Positions 45,313 through 53,742 of a DNA stretch of 64,000 nt are shown one piece after another. The stretch comes from an uncultured Alkaliphilus sp. (lineage in GTDB: Bacteria; Bacillota; Clostridia; Peptostreptococcales; Natronincolaceae): the NCBI GenBank assembly GCA_938074565.1, contig CALJEQ010000008.1:186001-250000 (forward strand). The letters are read 5' to 3'. The position numbers were made by a program, and so were the translations under genes. Each line of letters starts with the position of its first letter. Position 1 is the first letter of the stretch. The notes beneath the pieces were generated by a model. That model made no database searches. It was given only the letters and a program-made list of their open reading frames with translations, and had not been told where the DNA came from.

Positions 45313-45672
45313 TTACTTTTGTTGTGGTTTAAAAAGTTCTTTTGTCTTGCGATTAAACAATACCTCATCACTAATTACATTGCATAGTAGACCCCACATA
45401 GGTGAAATATCGCAAACTTTTTCTTCTGTATCTATTTCATAAGTTTCTAGATAATCAGTAAAAGTAGCATTTTCAAATAAATCATTAAATAACCTCTCTG
45501 CTTCTTCAATTTCAATTTCAATAAAGATAATACCATCTTCATCACTGTCACTGTCTAAGTAGTTTTTTAATGCCTTATTAAATTTTTTAATACAGTCATC
45601 TTCTGTAAGACCTTGTTTTGGAGTCATTATCGTTACATTTTCTCTTAAATCTAAAACTTCTTTACTTGCCAT
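45313..45672 (-). CDS. Acidic phage protein of unknown function
   Basis: A 119-residue acidic protein (many Asp/Glu, e.g. YLDSDSDEDGIIFIEIEIEE) starting MASKEVLDLRENVTIMTPKQ. The ATG at 45672 has GGGAGGATAAGG upstream. Such acidic early phage proteins are sometimes DNA mimics that inhibit host nucleases, but nothing specific supports that. Confidence 0.55.
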   Translation of the reverse strand: MASKEVLDLRENVTIMTPKQGLTEDDCIKKFNKALKNYLDSDSDEDGIIFIEIEIEEAERLFNDLFENATFTDYLETYEIDTEEKVCDISPMWGLLCNVISDEVLFNRKTKELFKPQQK

Positions 45673-45712
45673 TTCCTTATCCTCCCTTTTTTTATTCATG
45701 TAATACGACAAA

Positions 45713-45952
45713 CTAACTTTTTTCTAATGTTGTGTAAACTTCAATAGGGGTTTTTTCGATAGTCTTTAAAATTTCTGCAAACAATCCTCCATTTTCAGTA
45801 GTTGCACCACAATCAGGACAGAATACTTTGATTATTTTTCCTTCTTCTCCTTTCTTGGTATATGAACATATTTCTGGTTCTCCATCACAAAATGGACACT
45901 CTGAATATTCTTTTTCTAAAACCTTGATAATATTTTTAACAGTTAATTTCAT
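45713..45952 (-). CDS. Lar-like restriction alleviation protein (zinc ribbon)
   Basis: A 79-residue protein with ECPFCDGEPEI and FCPDCGATTENGG, the two CxxC knuckles and spacing of the Lar family. Rac-prophage Lar reduces restriction by type I enzymes and boosts modification. AAGGAGG lies nine bases before the ATG at 45952. Its place beside a DNA methyltransferase fits a role in countering host restriction. Confidence 0.65.
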   Translation of the reverse strand: MKLTVKNIIKVLEKEYSECPFCDGEPEICSYTKKGEEGKIIKVFCPDCGATTENGGLFAEILKTIEKTPIEVYTTLEKS

Positions 45953-45999
45953 TTTCAATATCCTCCTTTTAAGTTAATGACGCATAATCCCCAAAATGC

Positions 46000-47421
46000 C
46001 TATATTACCTCTCTCAATTTTTTAGTACATAGCTCTGGTAGATTAGCCCTTACTAAGGCTTCTGCAAATGGTGGTGGTACTGCATTTCCACACCTTGCAA
46101 CCTGTTTAGTTTTTGGGTATTCTTTACCTTCATAGTCATATTTTATTATATAGTCCTTGGGAAAACCTTGAGCTAAGAATAGCTCATGGGCTTGCAACAT
46201 TCTCATTCCTATATCAACGATCCTGTAGTTTTCTCCCTTCACAGTGACTAGTCCGAAACGATCTTTGGTCGTAACTGTATGGAGTGGCTCGTCTATCTTT
46301 TGCCCTATATCCGTTCCATAGTATTTTAATAAAAAAGCTGTCACAAGTGAATTGTGGTCTTTGGTAGTAATAGTATCTAGAGGCCTATCCAAGGAGCTTC
46401 CAGAACCTTTATAGCCTCCCCCATAGTGCTTAGCTATGAAAGCTGTAACTAATCCAAATCTGTTCTCTGTTGGGATTGTCGCAATTGGTTTATCTAAAGA
46501 TTGTCCCCTAGCTTCATTGTCTCTTGTTTCTGTATAATAAGTAGTTATATATGGGGTAATTAATAAATGTTCAGCCTTTGTTGTAATTGTTGTTAGTGGT
46601 TGATTAAGTGGATATTGTAGTCCATCCCCTCCGAATCCTGTTTGACCAATACGGACTATAAATGGACTTGGATTTTCTGTAACAAACTTTTTAAAACCCC
46701 TAGCTATCCGTTTCAATGTATTTTCTGCTAAAGGGGTCTTCCTTGTAAAAATACTAGGACAAGGGATGCTCCAATCTATAATTTCTGCTGCTGCTCGCCA
46801 TGGTTCTAGTAAATTACCCATTACCTCAAGTCCTCCTGGGTCTCCATGTGTAGGCTCTGGCCAGACTATCGGTTTCCCATCACACCGAGCTACCATAAAG
46901 AATCTTTTCCTGGTTGTCGGTGCTCCATAGTCACAAGCTTTTAACTCTCTAAAATCAACTTTATATCCTTGTTTTTTTAAAGCCTTGATGAATAATTCAA
47001 ATGTTTCGCCTTTTCTCTCAGGGTCTGGGTAGTCATCTTTTAAGGGCCCCCAAGTCTTAAATTCTTCTACATTTTCAAGCATTATGACTCGTGGTTTAAC
47101 TAACTTTGCCCACTTTACCGCAACCCACGCAAGTCCTCTAATATTTTTATTTACTGGTTTTCCACCCTTAGCCTTTGAAAAGTGCTTACAATCAGGTGAA
47201 AACCATGCTAAGTCTACAGGTTTCCCTTCCGTTACTACTATAGGGTCAATCTCCCATACTGATTCGCAATAATGCTTAGTCTTGGGATGGTTTGTCTTAT
47301 GCATTTTGATTGCATCGGGGTCATGGTTTATTGCTATATCTACACTTTCCCCTATAGCTAATTCAATTCCTGTGGAGGCTCCTCCACCTCCTGCAAAGTT
47401 ATCTACTATTAATCCTCTCAT
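46000..47421 (-). CDS. Phage DNA (cytosine-5-)-methyltransferase
   Basis: A 473-residue C5 methyltransferase. Motif I is DNFAGGGGASTGIELA, motif IV has the catalytic Cys in FSPDCKHFSKA, motif VI is MLENVEEF, motif VIII lies near KKRGYK-like residues and motif X is RCGNAVPPPFAEAL. The region between VIII and IX (about residues 270-420) contains four degenerate repeats of a PLTTITTK-xx-LVTAF type, probably the target-recognition domain. It likely protects phage DNA against host restriction. Confidence 0.92.
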   Translation of the reverse strand: MRGLIVDNFAGGGGASTGIELAIGESVDIAINHDPDAIKMHKTNHPKTKHYCESVWEIDPIVVTEGKPVDLAWFSPDCKHFSKAKGGKPVNKNIRGLAWVAVKWAKLVKPRVIMLENVEEFKTWGPLKDDYPDPERKGETFELFIKALKKQGYKVDFRELKACDYGAPTTRKRFFMVARCDGKPIVWPEPTHGDPGGLEVMGNLLEPWRAAAEIIDWSIPCPSIFTRKTPLAENTLKRIARGFKKFVTENPSPFIVRIGQTGFGGDGLQYPLNQPLTTITTKAEHLLITPYITTYYTETRDNEARGQSLDKPIATIPTENRFGLVTAFIAKHYGGGYKGSGSSLDRPLDTITTKDHNSLVTAFLLKYYGTDIGQKIDEPLHTVTTKDRFGLVTVKGENYRIVDIGMRMLQAHELFLAQGFPKDYIIKYDYEGKEYPKTKQVARCGNAVPPPFAEALVRANLPELCTKKLREVI

Positions 47422-47461
47422 TGTCCCCCTCCTTTGATTTAAAGACTCTCTATTTCAAGTT

Positions 47462-47629
47462 TTAAACGGCTCCTAACATTTCATCCATGCTTATTTGATT
47501 GCAGCACTCTTGCTGTGCCTTTATCCAAGGATCATATTTCTCAAAATCACAAACCGTATGGTATCTACCATTTATCCACCCTGTAAAACAATGATGTTTT
47601 TTTGATGTATAAACCTTGTAAGGCGACAC
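47462..47629 (-). CDS. Small phage protein, in-frame after upstream stop
   Basis: A 55-residue ORF from a GTG at 47629 encoding TGWINGRYHTVCDFEKYDPW, aromatic and well ordered. It is in the same frame as the gene upstream and starts one codon after its TAA, so reinitiation (or readthrough) is the likely mode of translation; no independent binding site is clear. Function unknown. Confidence 0.55.
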   Translation of the reverse strand: MSPYKVYTSKKHHCFTGWINGRYHTVCDFEKYDPWIKAQQECCNQISMDEMLGAV

Positions 47630-47632
47630 GTC

Positions 47633-48046
47633 TTATTTATCTTCGTTAGACTGTTCAACTATAATATTAATTCGCTCTAAATCTTTAGACCAAGGTTTGT
47701 GAACTTCATAATTTGGATGTTTTATGGTATATTCTTTTGCTAATTCCAGTGACTTTTCAGCCATTCCTATAAGTAACTCATACATCTTTTTTCTTTCATT
47801 CAAAAGTTTTACAGCTTGTATACGGGTAAATTCATTAGTGAAGTCATAGCCTTCAATATCCTCTGATATTCTAATAGCTGTTTTAGAGTCATACCATGAT
47901 TCCTTTTTCCATTCGTCATGGTTCTCAATGCACTTTTGGAGTACTTTGATGTCTTTAATAAGAGATTCAATTTTAGATTCGATTTTAAGTAGTAAATAGA
48001 ACCTAAATCCTTCGTCATGTATTGCAGATTTTCCAATTACTTTCAT
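47633..48046 (-). CDS. Phage protein of unknown function
   Basis: A 137-residue charged helical protein starting MKVIGKSAIHDEGFRFYLLL. The ATG at 48046 follows AAGGGGTGATAGTTG. No motif recognised. A copy of the dispersed palindrome lies just upstream (48065-48077). Confidence 0.58.
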   Translation of the reverse strand: MKVIGKSAIHDEGFRFYLLLKIESKIESLIKDIKVLQKCIENHDEWKKESWYDSKTAIRISEDIEGYDFTNEFTRIQAVKLLNERKKMYELLIGMAEKSLELAKEYTIKHPNYEVHKPWSKDLERINIIVEQSNEDK

Positions 48047-48100
48047 CAACTATCACCCCTTCCGTTATGTCGTATAATATCCATATTAAGCAATGTAATA

Positions 48101-48934
48101 TTATTGAGAATGTACCCACCAATTAAATACATCTTCTGGCGTTTCCCAATCCTTTCCCTCATTAAGCCCTTTCCTTTTTCGTTCTTCTAACATTCTTCCA
48201 AAAGCCTTTAAATAATTTATTTTATATTTAGGCCATTTTTCAAAATCTCTTAACATTCCATGTTTTCCCTGCATTGGACAACCAATACAACCTAGTCTAT
48301 CAAAACCTTGATCGTATAAATCACAATAGGGCAAATCATATTTTTTGATGAACTCCCAAACTTCTTCTTCTGTCCAATCCACTATTGGATTAAGTATATG
48401 TTTTCCTTTTACAATGCAACTTTCAATCATTTTTCTTTTTTCTACATTGTCAGAAAATAAAAATATTTTTCTATTTTCAATTGCGTTTTTAGCCTTACTG
48501 CCATAAGCATCAAACTCTACTATATTTCTTGTGTTCTTCCTTCTTGCACTTTCAGCCCAACGAACTCCAGTAACACAAAATTTCCCCTCGCCTCCACGCT
48601 CTTTTAACTCACTGCAACAATATCTAACTATTCTTGTCGGTGGCATAAGTTTTCTTGGTATTAAGTTCCACATAGATTCATTTGGATAATGAATTAATGT
48701 TTTAGGGAAATACTTTCTTATAAAATTTATCAGTTCTGGAGGATCTACTGTTGTAAGGTTATGATTGCTAGAGAATTTTACTTTTGCCATATTAGCCAGT
48801 GCCTCTATGACTATACTATCTTTCCCACCAGAATTTGCTAAGTAATAACCATCTTCGGTTTCAAATTGCTTATAACGATCTATGGCAGTTTGAATTTTAT
48901 CTTTTCCTAGCATATTTAATTGGAACAATGGCAA
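48101..48934 (-). CDS. PAPS-reductase-family protein (adenine nucleotide alpha hydrolase)
   Basis: A 277-residue protein. The PP-loop NSGGKDSIVIEAL (about residue 28) and a CIGCPM cysteine motif (about residue 215) place it in the PAPS reductase/DndC-like family. Phage members are frequent but their substrate is mostly unknown; roles in DNA modification or nucleotide sulfur chemistry are possible. The TTG at 48934 eight bases after AAAGGAG is the likely start. It neighbours the methyltransferase and SSB. Confidence 0.85.
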   Translation of the reverse strand: MPLFQLNMLGKDKIQTAIDRYKQFETEDGYYLANSGGKDSIVIEALANMAKVKFSSNHNLTTVDPPELINFIRKYFPKTLIHYPNESMWNLIPRKLMPPTRIVRYCCSELKERGGEGKFCVTGVRWAESARRKNTRNIVEFDAYGSKAKNAIENRKIFLFSDNVEKRKMIESCIVKGKHILNPIVDWTEEEVWEFIKKYDLPYCDLYDQGFDRLGCIGCPMQGKHGMLRDFEKWPKYKINYLKAFGRMLEERKRKGLNEGKDWETPEDVFNWWVHSQ

Positions 48935-48982
48935 TTTTCTCACTCCTTTCAATATGTCGCATTATTAGACTACTGCGTATCT

Positions 48983-49060
48983 CTAAAAATCAAATAATCT
49001 ATTCCACCATCGCTTTTTTCTTCTTGCCTTTGTAAGTGTGTATGTGTCATGAGGTATCAT
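48983..49060 (-). CDS. Very small basic ORF
   Basis: A 25-residue ORF (MIPHDTYTLTKARRKKRWWN at its start) with a very strong GGGGGGAGGAATTTG before the ATG. The strong ribosome binding site is the only support; function unknown. Confidence 0.38.
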   Translation of the reverse strand: MIPHDTYTLTKARRKKRWWNRLFDF

Positions 49061-49074
49061 CAAATTCCTCCCCC

Positions 49075-49464
49075 CTAAAATTGAATATCTTCGTCATCGT
49101 CAACTGCTTCAAAGTCAGTTAAGTCTATGTCTAGCCCTTCAAGGTCCTTATTCTGTTTGCGATACTCTAAAAATTCAACTTGGTCTGCCACCACCTCGGT
49201 AACATATCGCTTATCTCCGTTTGAGGTTTCGTAAGACCGACTCTGCAACCTGCCTTGAACCCCAACTAAACGACCTTTTGATAAGTAATTTGCACAATGT
49301 TCAGCACTCTTACCCCATACCACAATGTTAAAAAAGTCTACTTCTTTTGTTTTTGAAAAAGCTCTATTAACTGCAATACTAAATGTTGCTACAGCTTTTC
49401 CACTGGTGGTGAAGCGTAATTCTGGATCCCTGCCTAATCGTCCTATTAAAATTACACTGTTCAA
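49075..49464 (-). CDS. ssb: Single-stranded DNA-binding protein
   Basis: A 129-residue SSB with an OB fold (MNSVILIGRLGRDPELRFTT, FFNIVVWGKSAEHCANYLSK) and the acidic C-terminal tip DDDEDIQF that recruits replication partners. It is part of the phage replication module. Confidence 0.95.
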   Translation of the reverse strand: MNSVILIGRLGRDPELRFTTSGKAVATFSIAVNRAFSKTKEVDFFNIVVWGKSAEHCANYLSKGRLVGVQGRLQSRSYETSNGDKRYVTEVVADQVEFLEYRKQNKDLEGLDIDLTDFEAVDDDEDIQF

Positions 49465-49477
49465 AATACATTCCCCC

Positions 49478-49687
49478 TTAAGCTGGTAATAAAGATACTT
49501 GTCCGTTCATCAAATCATCTTTCATAATTGTTTCTCTATAATTGCCTAAATTAACAACAATAAATTTTTCGCAAATCTGTACAATATTACATTTCTTAAT
49601 TATAGTCTTGGGGCGTTTTGTCTTCCCGCTTGGCTTGTAGTGTAGGTTATACGTTTCACCTTTTACAAATTCAATATTTATTCCCAT
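49478..49687 (-). CDS. Small phage protein of unknown function
   Basis: A 69-residue beta-rich protein starting MGINIEFVKGETYNLHYKPS with a basic loop (KTKRPKTIIKK). Preceded by GGAGAGATG. Small proteins like this between SSB and the helicase loader are common but unassigned. Confidence 0.58.
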   Translation of the reverse strand: MGINIEFVKGETYNLHYKPSGKTKRPKTIIKKCNIVQICEKFIVVNLGNYRETIMKDDLMNGQVSLLPA

Positions 49688-49702
49688 GACTTCATCTCTC
49701 CT

Positions 49703-49927
49703 TTAAACTGCAATATCTTTTTTTAGTTGCTCTAAATCAAATACATTATCTATTCTAGCGATTAAATGATTTAAACTTAAACCTTTTGGGCAGGTGCATC
49801 TTGCAGCTGTATCATATTTTAATCCATTAAAAACCTTTTGAAATCTTATAATTCCAGTATCACAACATATATTACACTCTGTTTTAGACGCATTCCTTTT
49901 TCCTGTGTCAATTGTAAAATTATTCAT
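49703..49927 (-). CDS. Small zinc-binding protein in the replication module
   Basis: A 74-residue protein with ECNICCDTGIIRF and CTCPKGLS, two cysteine pairs like a single DnaJ-type zinc knuckle. It overlaps the helicase-loader gene by 8 bases. Proteins of this kind lie with loader genes in Gram-positive phages, so a replication accessory role is likely. Confidence 0.62.
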   Translation of the reverse strand: MNNFTIDTGKRNASKTECNICCDTGIIRFQKVFNGLKYDTAARCTCPKGLSLNHLIARIDNVFDLEQLKKDIAV

Positions 49928-50453
49928 TTATAACACCCCTTCCAATTTGTTTAATATCAATAACTTTAGTTAGTTTAGCAATGTCTTGTTTTATATTTCG
50001 AGGTAACAAGTTTTCATTATTTTCTCTTTGTGTTACCTGCTCGTACATATTGTTGAATTGACTTCTAATTATTCCTAACTTATCGCTCATGCAAATTTCT
50101 TTCCAGTTCAGATATTTAACTACCCGTCTAGTTCTCTCTGACATAGAATTCAATGCTTCTTCTTCTCTGTAGCTGCCATAGTTGCTTATTGCTTTCATAA
50201 CTTCCCCCCATGCGTCAGCGGATGTTATGCCTGCATTGGGATTTAGGAGTTCTGTTGCTCTTTTTCTAATATCTGAAATGCTAGGAGGATAAGGACTCTC
50301 TAGTAGCAGTTTTTTTACTGCTATAGAAGTTACTTGATAATCCAAATCGCCTAGAAGCTCATACCATAGCTCTAAAAGTTCAATTGTTGCTTCAAACCTT
50401 GGATATGCTATAGAAATTGCATTTGTTATTTTTGCTAATTCCTTCTTGGTCAT
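49920..50453 (-). CDS. Phage replicative helicase loader/inhibitor (G39P/DUF-like)
   Basis: A 177-residue helical protein starting MTKKELAKITNAISIAYPRF with YELLGDLDYQVTSIAVKKLL and SPYPPSISDIRKRA. This is the pattern of the SPP1 G39P-type loader and inhibitor of the DnaB-type helicase. It overlaps the upstream replication gene by 4 bases. No phage helicase gene is seen, so it probably recruits the host helicase. Confidence 0.78.
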   Translation of the reverse strand: MTKKELAKITNAISIAYPRFEATIELLELWYELLGDLDYQVTSIAVKKLLLESPYPPSISDIRKRATELLNPNAGITSADAWGEVMKAISNYGSYREEEALNSMSERTRRVVKYLNWKEICMSDKLGIIRSQFNNMYEQVTQRENNENLLPRNIKQDIAKLTKVIDIKQIGRGVINE

Positions 50454-51334
50454 AAAATTGAACCTCCTTCACTGCTGGCAAATGCCATAATAGCTTCTTT
50501 AGACTTATCTCTTCCTGTTGCCTTATGTGATTTTTTTGCAGTTGTTTGACTTTGTATTAGCAGGGTATCAAACTTTTCTCTTAATTTTTTAGTGCTAAGA
50601 ATATTAGCCTGCCAAAATGTATCTTTCTGGCTAAAATCTATAACAGCCCTTATGTCCTCTACCTCTCTGTTGTCTAATCTAATCATCCTGTCTATATGTA
50701 CTGCCCAAGTCTGCATCTTATTTAAAGTCTCTGGTACTTTTGTATTAGGATAATTTTTTAATATATGTTTCCTCAAATAATCAGATAATCGATATTCAAT
50801 AGAGTCGTGATCGAATTTTAATTCGAGCTCATCAGATTCTTCATCTCTACTTTCATCGAGAAGATTTTCCTCTTCTTCTTTAATTATTTCTTTTATTTTA
50901 TTTTCTTTTATTTTATTTGTATTACTGTCGCAATGCGTTTGCAATGCACTTGCATAAATGTGTTCATTTTCCTTGGTTTTATTCCATCGAGCCTCAGCAG
51001 CTTTCTTAGCTTTAGAGCTCTTTTCCTCCATTTTCCCCATCCGTTTTATTAAGGAGTTAGCCCATAGATATTCGCCATCGGATTCAAAAAGATAGAATTC
51101 ATTTATACAATCTTCAATGTAGCTTTGCGACTTTTCAGCATTGCAATGCATTTGCATTGCCAATGCATTATAGATATATTTATTAAGTTTTAACTTATAC
51201 TCTTTCTGTTCTCTCAACATTTCTACAATCAACCAATACCATCCATAACCCTCCCACCCATAGACGCTTCGCATGGACATTATCTTAGGATCATTTGAAG
51301 CATTAGAATCGTGTGAAAAATAACAATTCTCCAT
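50450..51334 (-). CDS. DUF4373 (Lin1244/Lin1753-like) replication initiator
   Basis: A 294-residue protein. The N-terminal DUF4373 winged-helix domain is shown by YFSHDSNASNDPKIMSMRSV and YGWEGYGWYWLIVEMLRE; a charged linker and a DnaD-like C terminus follow (WAVHIDRMIRLDNREVEDIR). It should bind the phage origin and pass it to the loader. The start at 51334 is chosen because GGGGGATAGG precedes it; a GTG 14 codons upstream is possible. Confidence 0.78.
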   Translation of the reverse strand: MENCYFSHDSNASNDPKIMSMRSVYGWEGYGWYWLIVEMLREQKEYKLKLNKYIYNALAMQMHCNAEKSQSYIEDCINEFYLFESDGEYLWANSLIKRMGKMEEKSSKAKKAAEARWNKTKENEHIYASALQTHCDSNTNKIKENKIKEIIKEEEENLLDESRDEESDELELKFDHDSIEYRLSDYLRKHILKNYPNTKVPETLNKMQTWAVHIDRMIRLDNREVEDIRAVIDFSQKDTFWQANILSTKKLREKFDTLLIQSQTTAKKSHKATGRDKSKEAIMAFASSEGGSIL

Positions 51335-51393
51335 ATAAGGCCTATCCCCCTTATTTTTATGTAAGAATATAGCCACCTAAGCGACTATATTCT

Positions 51394-51422
51394 TTGATTA
51401 AAATCGTAAATTATGGTATAAT
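51394..51422 (+). promoter_or_regulatory. Strong plus-strand promoter opposite the early operon
   Basis: TTGATT (51394-51399), an exact 17-base spacer and TATAAT (51417-51422), preceded by TGG that makes an extended -10. No plus-strand gene follows. Confidence 0.78.
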
Positions 51423-51428
51423 AATTTA

Positions 51429-51507
51429 AACATAAATTTTAAATGTAATAATTTAACTAAGCTTTACCACAATAACCTACAGTTGCACCTGTTGGGTTAT
51501 TTTTTTG
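51429..51507 (+). ncRNA. Candidate phage small RNA, antisense to the replication-gene leader
   Basis: About 78 bases run from the predicted start of the strong promoter at 51394-51422 to an intrinsic terminator: AATAACC/GGTTATT with an inner ACAG/CTGT (51471-51501), then T7. It contains no ORF. It lies opposite the intergenic leader between the small XRE gene (51574) and the replication initiator (51334), so it could base-pair with that mRNA. Confidence 0.6.
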
Positions 51508-51573
51508 TCCCAAGTTTGAAGATGGATTCTTAAATCTGATACTTTTCCAGTGAAAATAAATATCCTCATTATT

Positions 51574-51810
51574 TCAACACTCCTTTTTTTTAGCTATATG
51601 TATTGGGCAAGATTGACACTTCATCTCCAATAACGATTTATCTCCAAGAGCTTTAATCCATGATATATAGAGTCTAATATCTATGGGTAAAGCTCCACGT
51701 TCGCACCTAGATAAAGTGCTAATATCAGCCGGTACATGCTTAGATAAAGCTTCTAATGACATGTGTTTTTCTAGTCTTTTAAATCGGAGAATTTGTCCTA
51801 TATCATTCAA
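51574..51810 (-). CDS. Small XRE-family DNA-binding protein with cysteine tail
   Basis: A 78-residue protein. Residues 5-55 form an XRE helix-turn-helix (LRFKRLEKHMSLEALSKHVP, TLSRCERG). The C terminus has CQSCPIHIAKKKEC, a possible metal site. The TTG at 51810 follows GAGGTGATTTTAG. It may regulate early genes. Confidence 0.75.
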   Translation of the reverse strand: MNDIGQILRFKRLEKHMSLEALSKHVPADISTLSRCERGALPIDIRLYISWIKALGDKSLLEMKCQSCPIHIAKKKEC

Positions 51811-52051
51811 CTAAAATCACCTCATTTTTAATAAAATATTTAGTTTTGCGTAATCTGCAAATATTTTTGTCGAAAAACATGCTAATATATAAGTAAGTAA
51901 TTTTTAATTCCCCTTCTAAAAATCATATCTAACATTGTAATTCCAACCTTTAATTATAAAACTATAAAAATTACCTTGTCTATTTTTCAAGGGGTAACTG
52001 TTATAGAGTTATTCCCTCTCGTCTTTGTCATCTAATTTTGCTAATACGAAA

Positions 52052-52807
52052 CTATATAAAGTCCAGTTCTGGTTCCTTTTCTGGTTGAACCTCATCATCC
52101 CATAGGTCCTCTTGATCAATTTCAATTTTTGTTCTTTTTTGGTATAACTTTAGAATATAGATCTTAAATTTATCTAAAAGTCTTAAGGATCTAATAGATG
52201 TATCAGGTTGCTCTTCTATCCCCCAGGGATAGTCCATAAACTTTGATATTTTAATTTCTAAGTTCAGCTCTTCATCCTCTTCACATTCGAAGATTAATTT
52301 AGCATGTTGAAATGAAGATGTTAACCATGATCTTTTTTCTTCAAATTCAACTTCCATACGTACAGTTACACACTCATAGCTTGGCTCACAATCATCATGG
52401 ACAACTTCTAAATCACTCGTGTCGACTTTTTTAGCTACATGTTTTTTATACTCTTCAAATATATCTGAGACTTTAATCTGTTTAGGTATTTCATCATCCG
52501 TCATTAATTCTTTAAAGTTCTCTAATATTTTTTTATGATCTAGTGCTGTTTCTTTCAGTATTTCAGTTAGAACATAATCTAACTTAATAACATAGTTTGA
52601 ATAGTCATACGACGATAATTGACTAACCATAACCTCTTTTATTTTTCCTTCAATAATTTTCGTAATGTCTCCATAGCTGCCTAATAGATTTTCTAAGGAT
52701 TTATTTATGCCTTTTTCTAGTTGCTCACCTATAAGTTTTTCAATAGTGCCATCCTCCATCTTTTTACTTATTACATCTTTAATGTTATTCTCTAAATTCA
52801 TTATCAT
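52052..52807 (-). CDS. Phage protein of unknown function
   Basis: A 251-residue acidic protein. The first 90 residues are helical (NIKDVISKKMEDGTIEKLIG), the rest alternates strands and helices and ends in a Glu/Asp-rich tail. AAAGGGG precedes the ATG. Proteins of this layout recur in Firmicute phage early regions without a known role. The 240 bases downstream (51811-52051) hold no gene I can support. Confidence 0.58.
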   Translation of the reverse strand: MIMNLENNIKDVISKKMEDGTIEKLIGEQLEKGINKSLENLLGSYGDITKIIEGKIKEVMVSQLSSYDYSNYVIKLDYVLTEILKETALDHKKILENFKELMTDDEIPKQIKVSDIFEEYKKHVAKKVDTSDLEVVHDDCEPSYECVTVRMEVEFEEKRSWLTSSFQHAKLIFECEEDEELNLEIKISKFMDYPWGIEEQPDTSIRSLRLLDKFKIYILKLYQKRTKIEIDQEDLWDDEVQPEKEPELDFI

Positions 52808-52862
52808 TTTCCCCTTTCAATTTTATTTAACATTACATAAATCTGATAATATGACACTAAAC

Positions 52863-53411
52863 TTAAGAATCGTAACCTTCAAATTCTGTGCCTTCAATCT
52901 TCCATCCAAATCCAGCAGCCGTCTTTAATTGACCTCTAATAACTTGACTTATAGTTTCCTTGTGGATGTAGTTATCTCTAGCAGCAGCTGATATGCTCTT
53001 ATAAAAATTAATTATTTCTCCAGTTTTAATATCAAATTGAATTACAGGTATACATCTACTGTTTTGTCCACCAGTCTTTTTCCCTAGGTGGCTACGTGTA
53101 ATCCACTCTAAGTTACCTGCATAATTGTCTGTTATAATTCCATTTTTATGATAAAGAACCATATCTGAATTTGTTGGTTTATCCAAAAATACTGATGCTA
53201 CAATCTTATGTACTTGATATTCTTTGTACAATCCATTAAAATCAACTTTCACAAATAACCATTTTTCTTTTTTTAGATATGGAAAGATTGACTTTATCCT
53301 ATCTTTAATTATTCTTCTGAAATTTCCATAGTTAGAAACTTGATATTTATTACTCCCTGGGACACTTGTCCAATATTCCGGAATTTTTTTAGGTCTAGTC
53401 ATTGAAATCAA
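52863..53411 (-). CDS. Free-standing HNH homing endonuclease (NUMOD4-HNH-NUMOD1)
   Basis: A 182-residue protein with NUMOD4 (YWTSVPGSNKYQVSNYGNFR), an HNH_3 core (VHKIVASVFLDKP, LYHKNG, NLEWITRS) and a C-terminal NUMOD1 DNA-binding repeat (SISAAARDNYIHKETISQVI). It is a mobile endonuclease inserted between early genes. A TTG at 53411 five bases after AAGGAG is the likely start. Confidence 0.88.
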   Translation of the reverse strand: MISMTRPKKIPEYWTSVPGSNKYQVSNYGNFRRIIKDRIKSIFPYLKKEKWLFVKVDFNGLYKEYQVHKIVASVFLDKPTNSDMVLYHKNGIITDNYAGNLEWITRSHLGKKTGGQNSRCIPVIQFDIKTGEIINFYKSISAAARDNYIHKETISQVIRGQLKTAAGFGWKIEGTEFEGYDS

Positions 53412-53432
53412 CTTTTCTCCTTCCTATAATCT

Positions 53433-53705
53433 TTAAATAGTCTTAATTTCCATATCAGTAACTTCCATCTTTGGTTTAATTTTTAGTGCTTTACTGGTAT
53501 GTGGTGTTGAAGCTGGCAAATTACTAAAAATTGCATTTTCTAGTTCTGCTAAAATTAGACCTCCAACATCTTCTATTTCCTCTAAATTTTCAAAGTATAA
53601 GTTATTAAAGCCAGTCTTATAGTTTTCTATATCCTCTTTAGTAATACCAGCTACATCTTCTACCTCAATTTCATAATCTACTGTAATTTTTGCTAGATAC
53701 TTCAT
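53433..53705 (-). CDS. Phage protein of unknown function
   Basis: A 90-residue acidic protein starting MKYLAKITVDYEIEVEDVAG, preceded by AAGGAGG. It ends with a Lys-rich segment. No motif recognised. Confidence 0.58.
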   Translation of the reverse strand: MKYLAKITVDYEIEVEDVAGITKEDIENYKTGFNNLYFENLEEIEDVGGLILAELENAIFSNLPASTPHTSKALKIKPKMEVTDMEIKTI

Positions 53706-53742
53706 TGTGTGACCTCCTTCCTATAATCTTTATAATGCGTAA

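Noticed and set aside
47809-48036. 75-codon frame overlapping the gene at 47633-48046
   Set aside because: Same strand but different phase, without its own binding site; the longer ORF is better supported.
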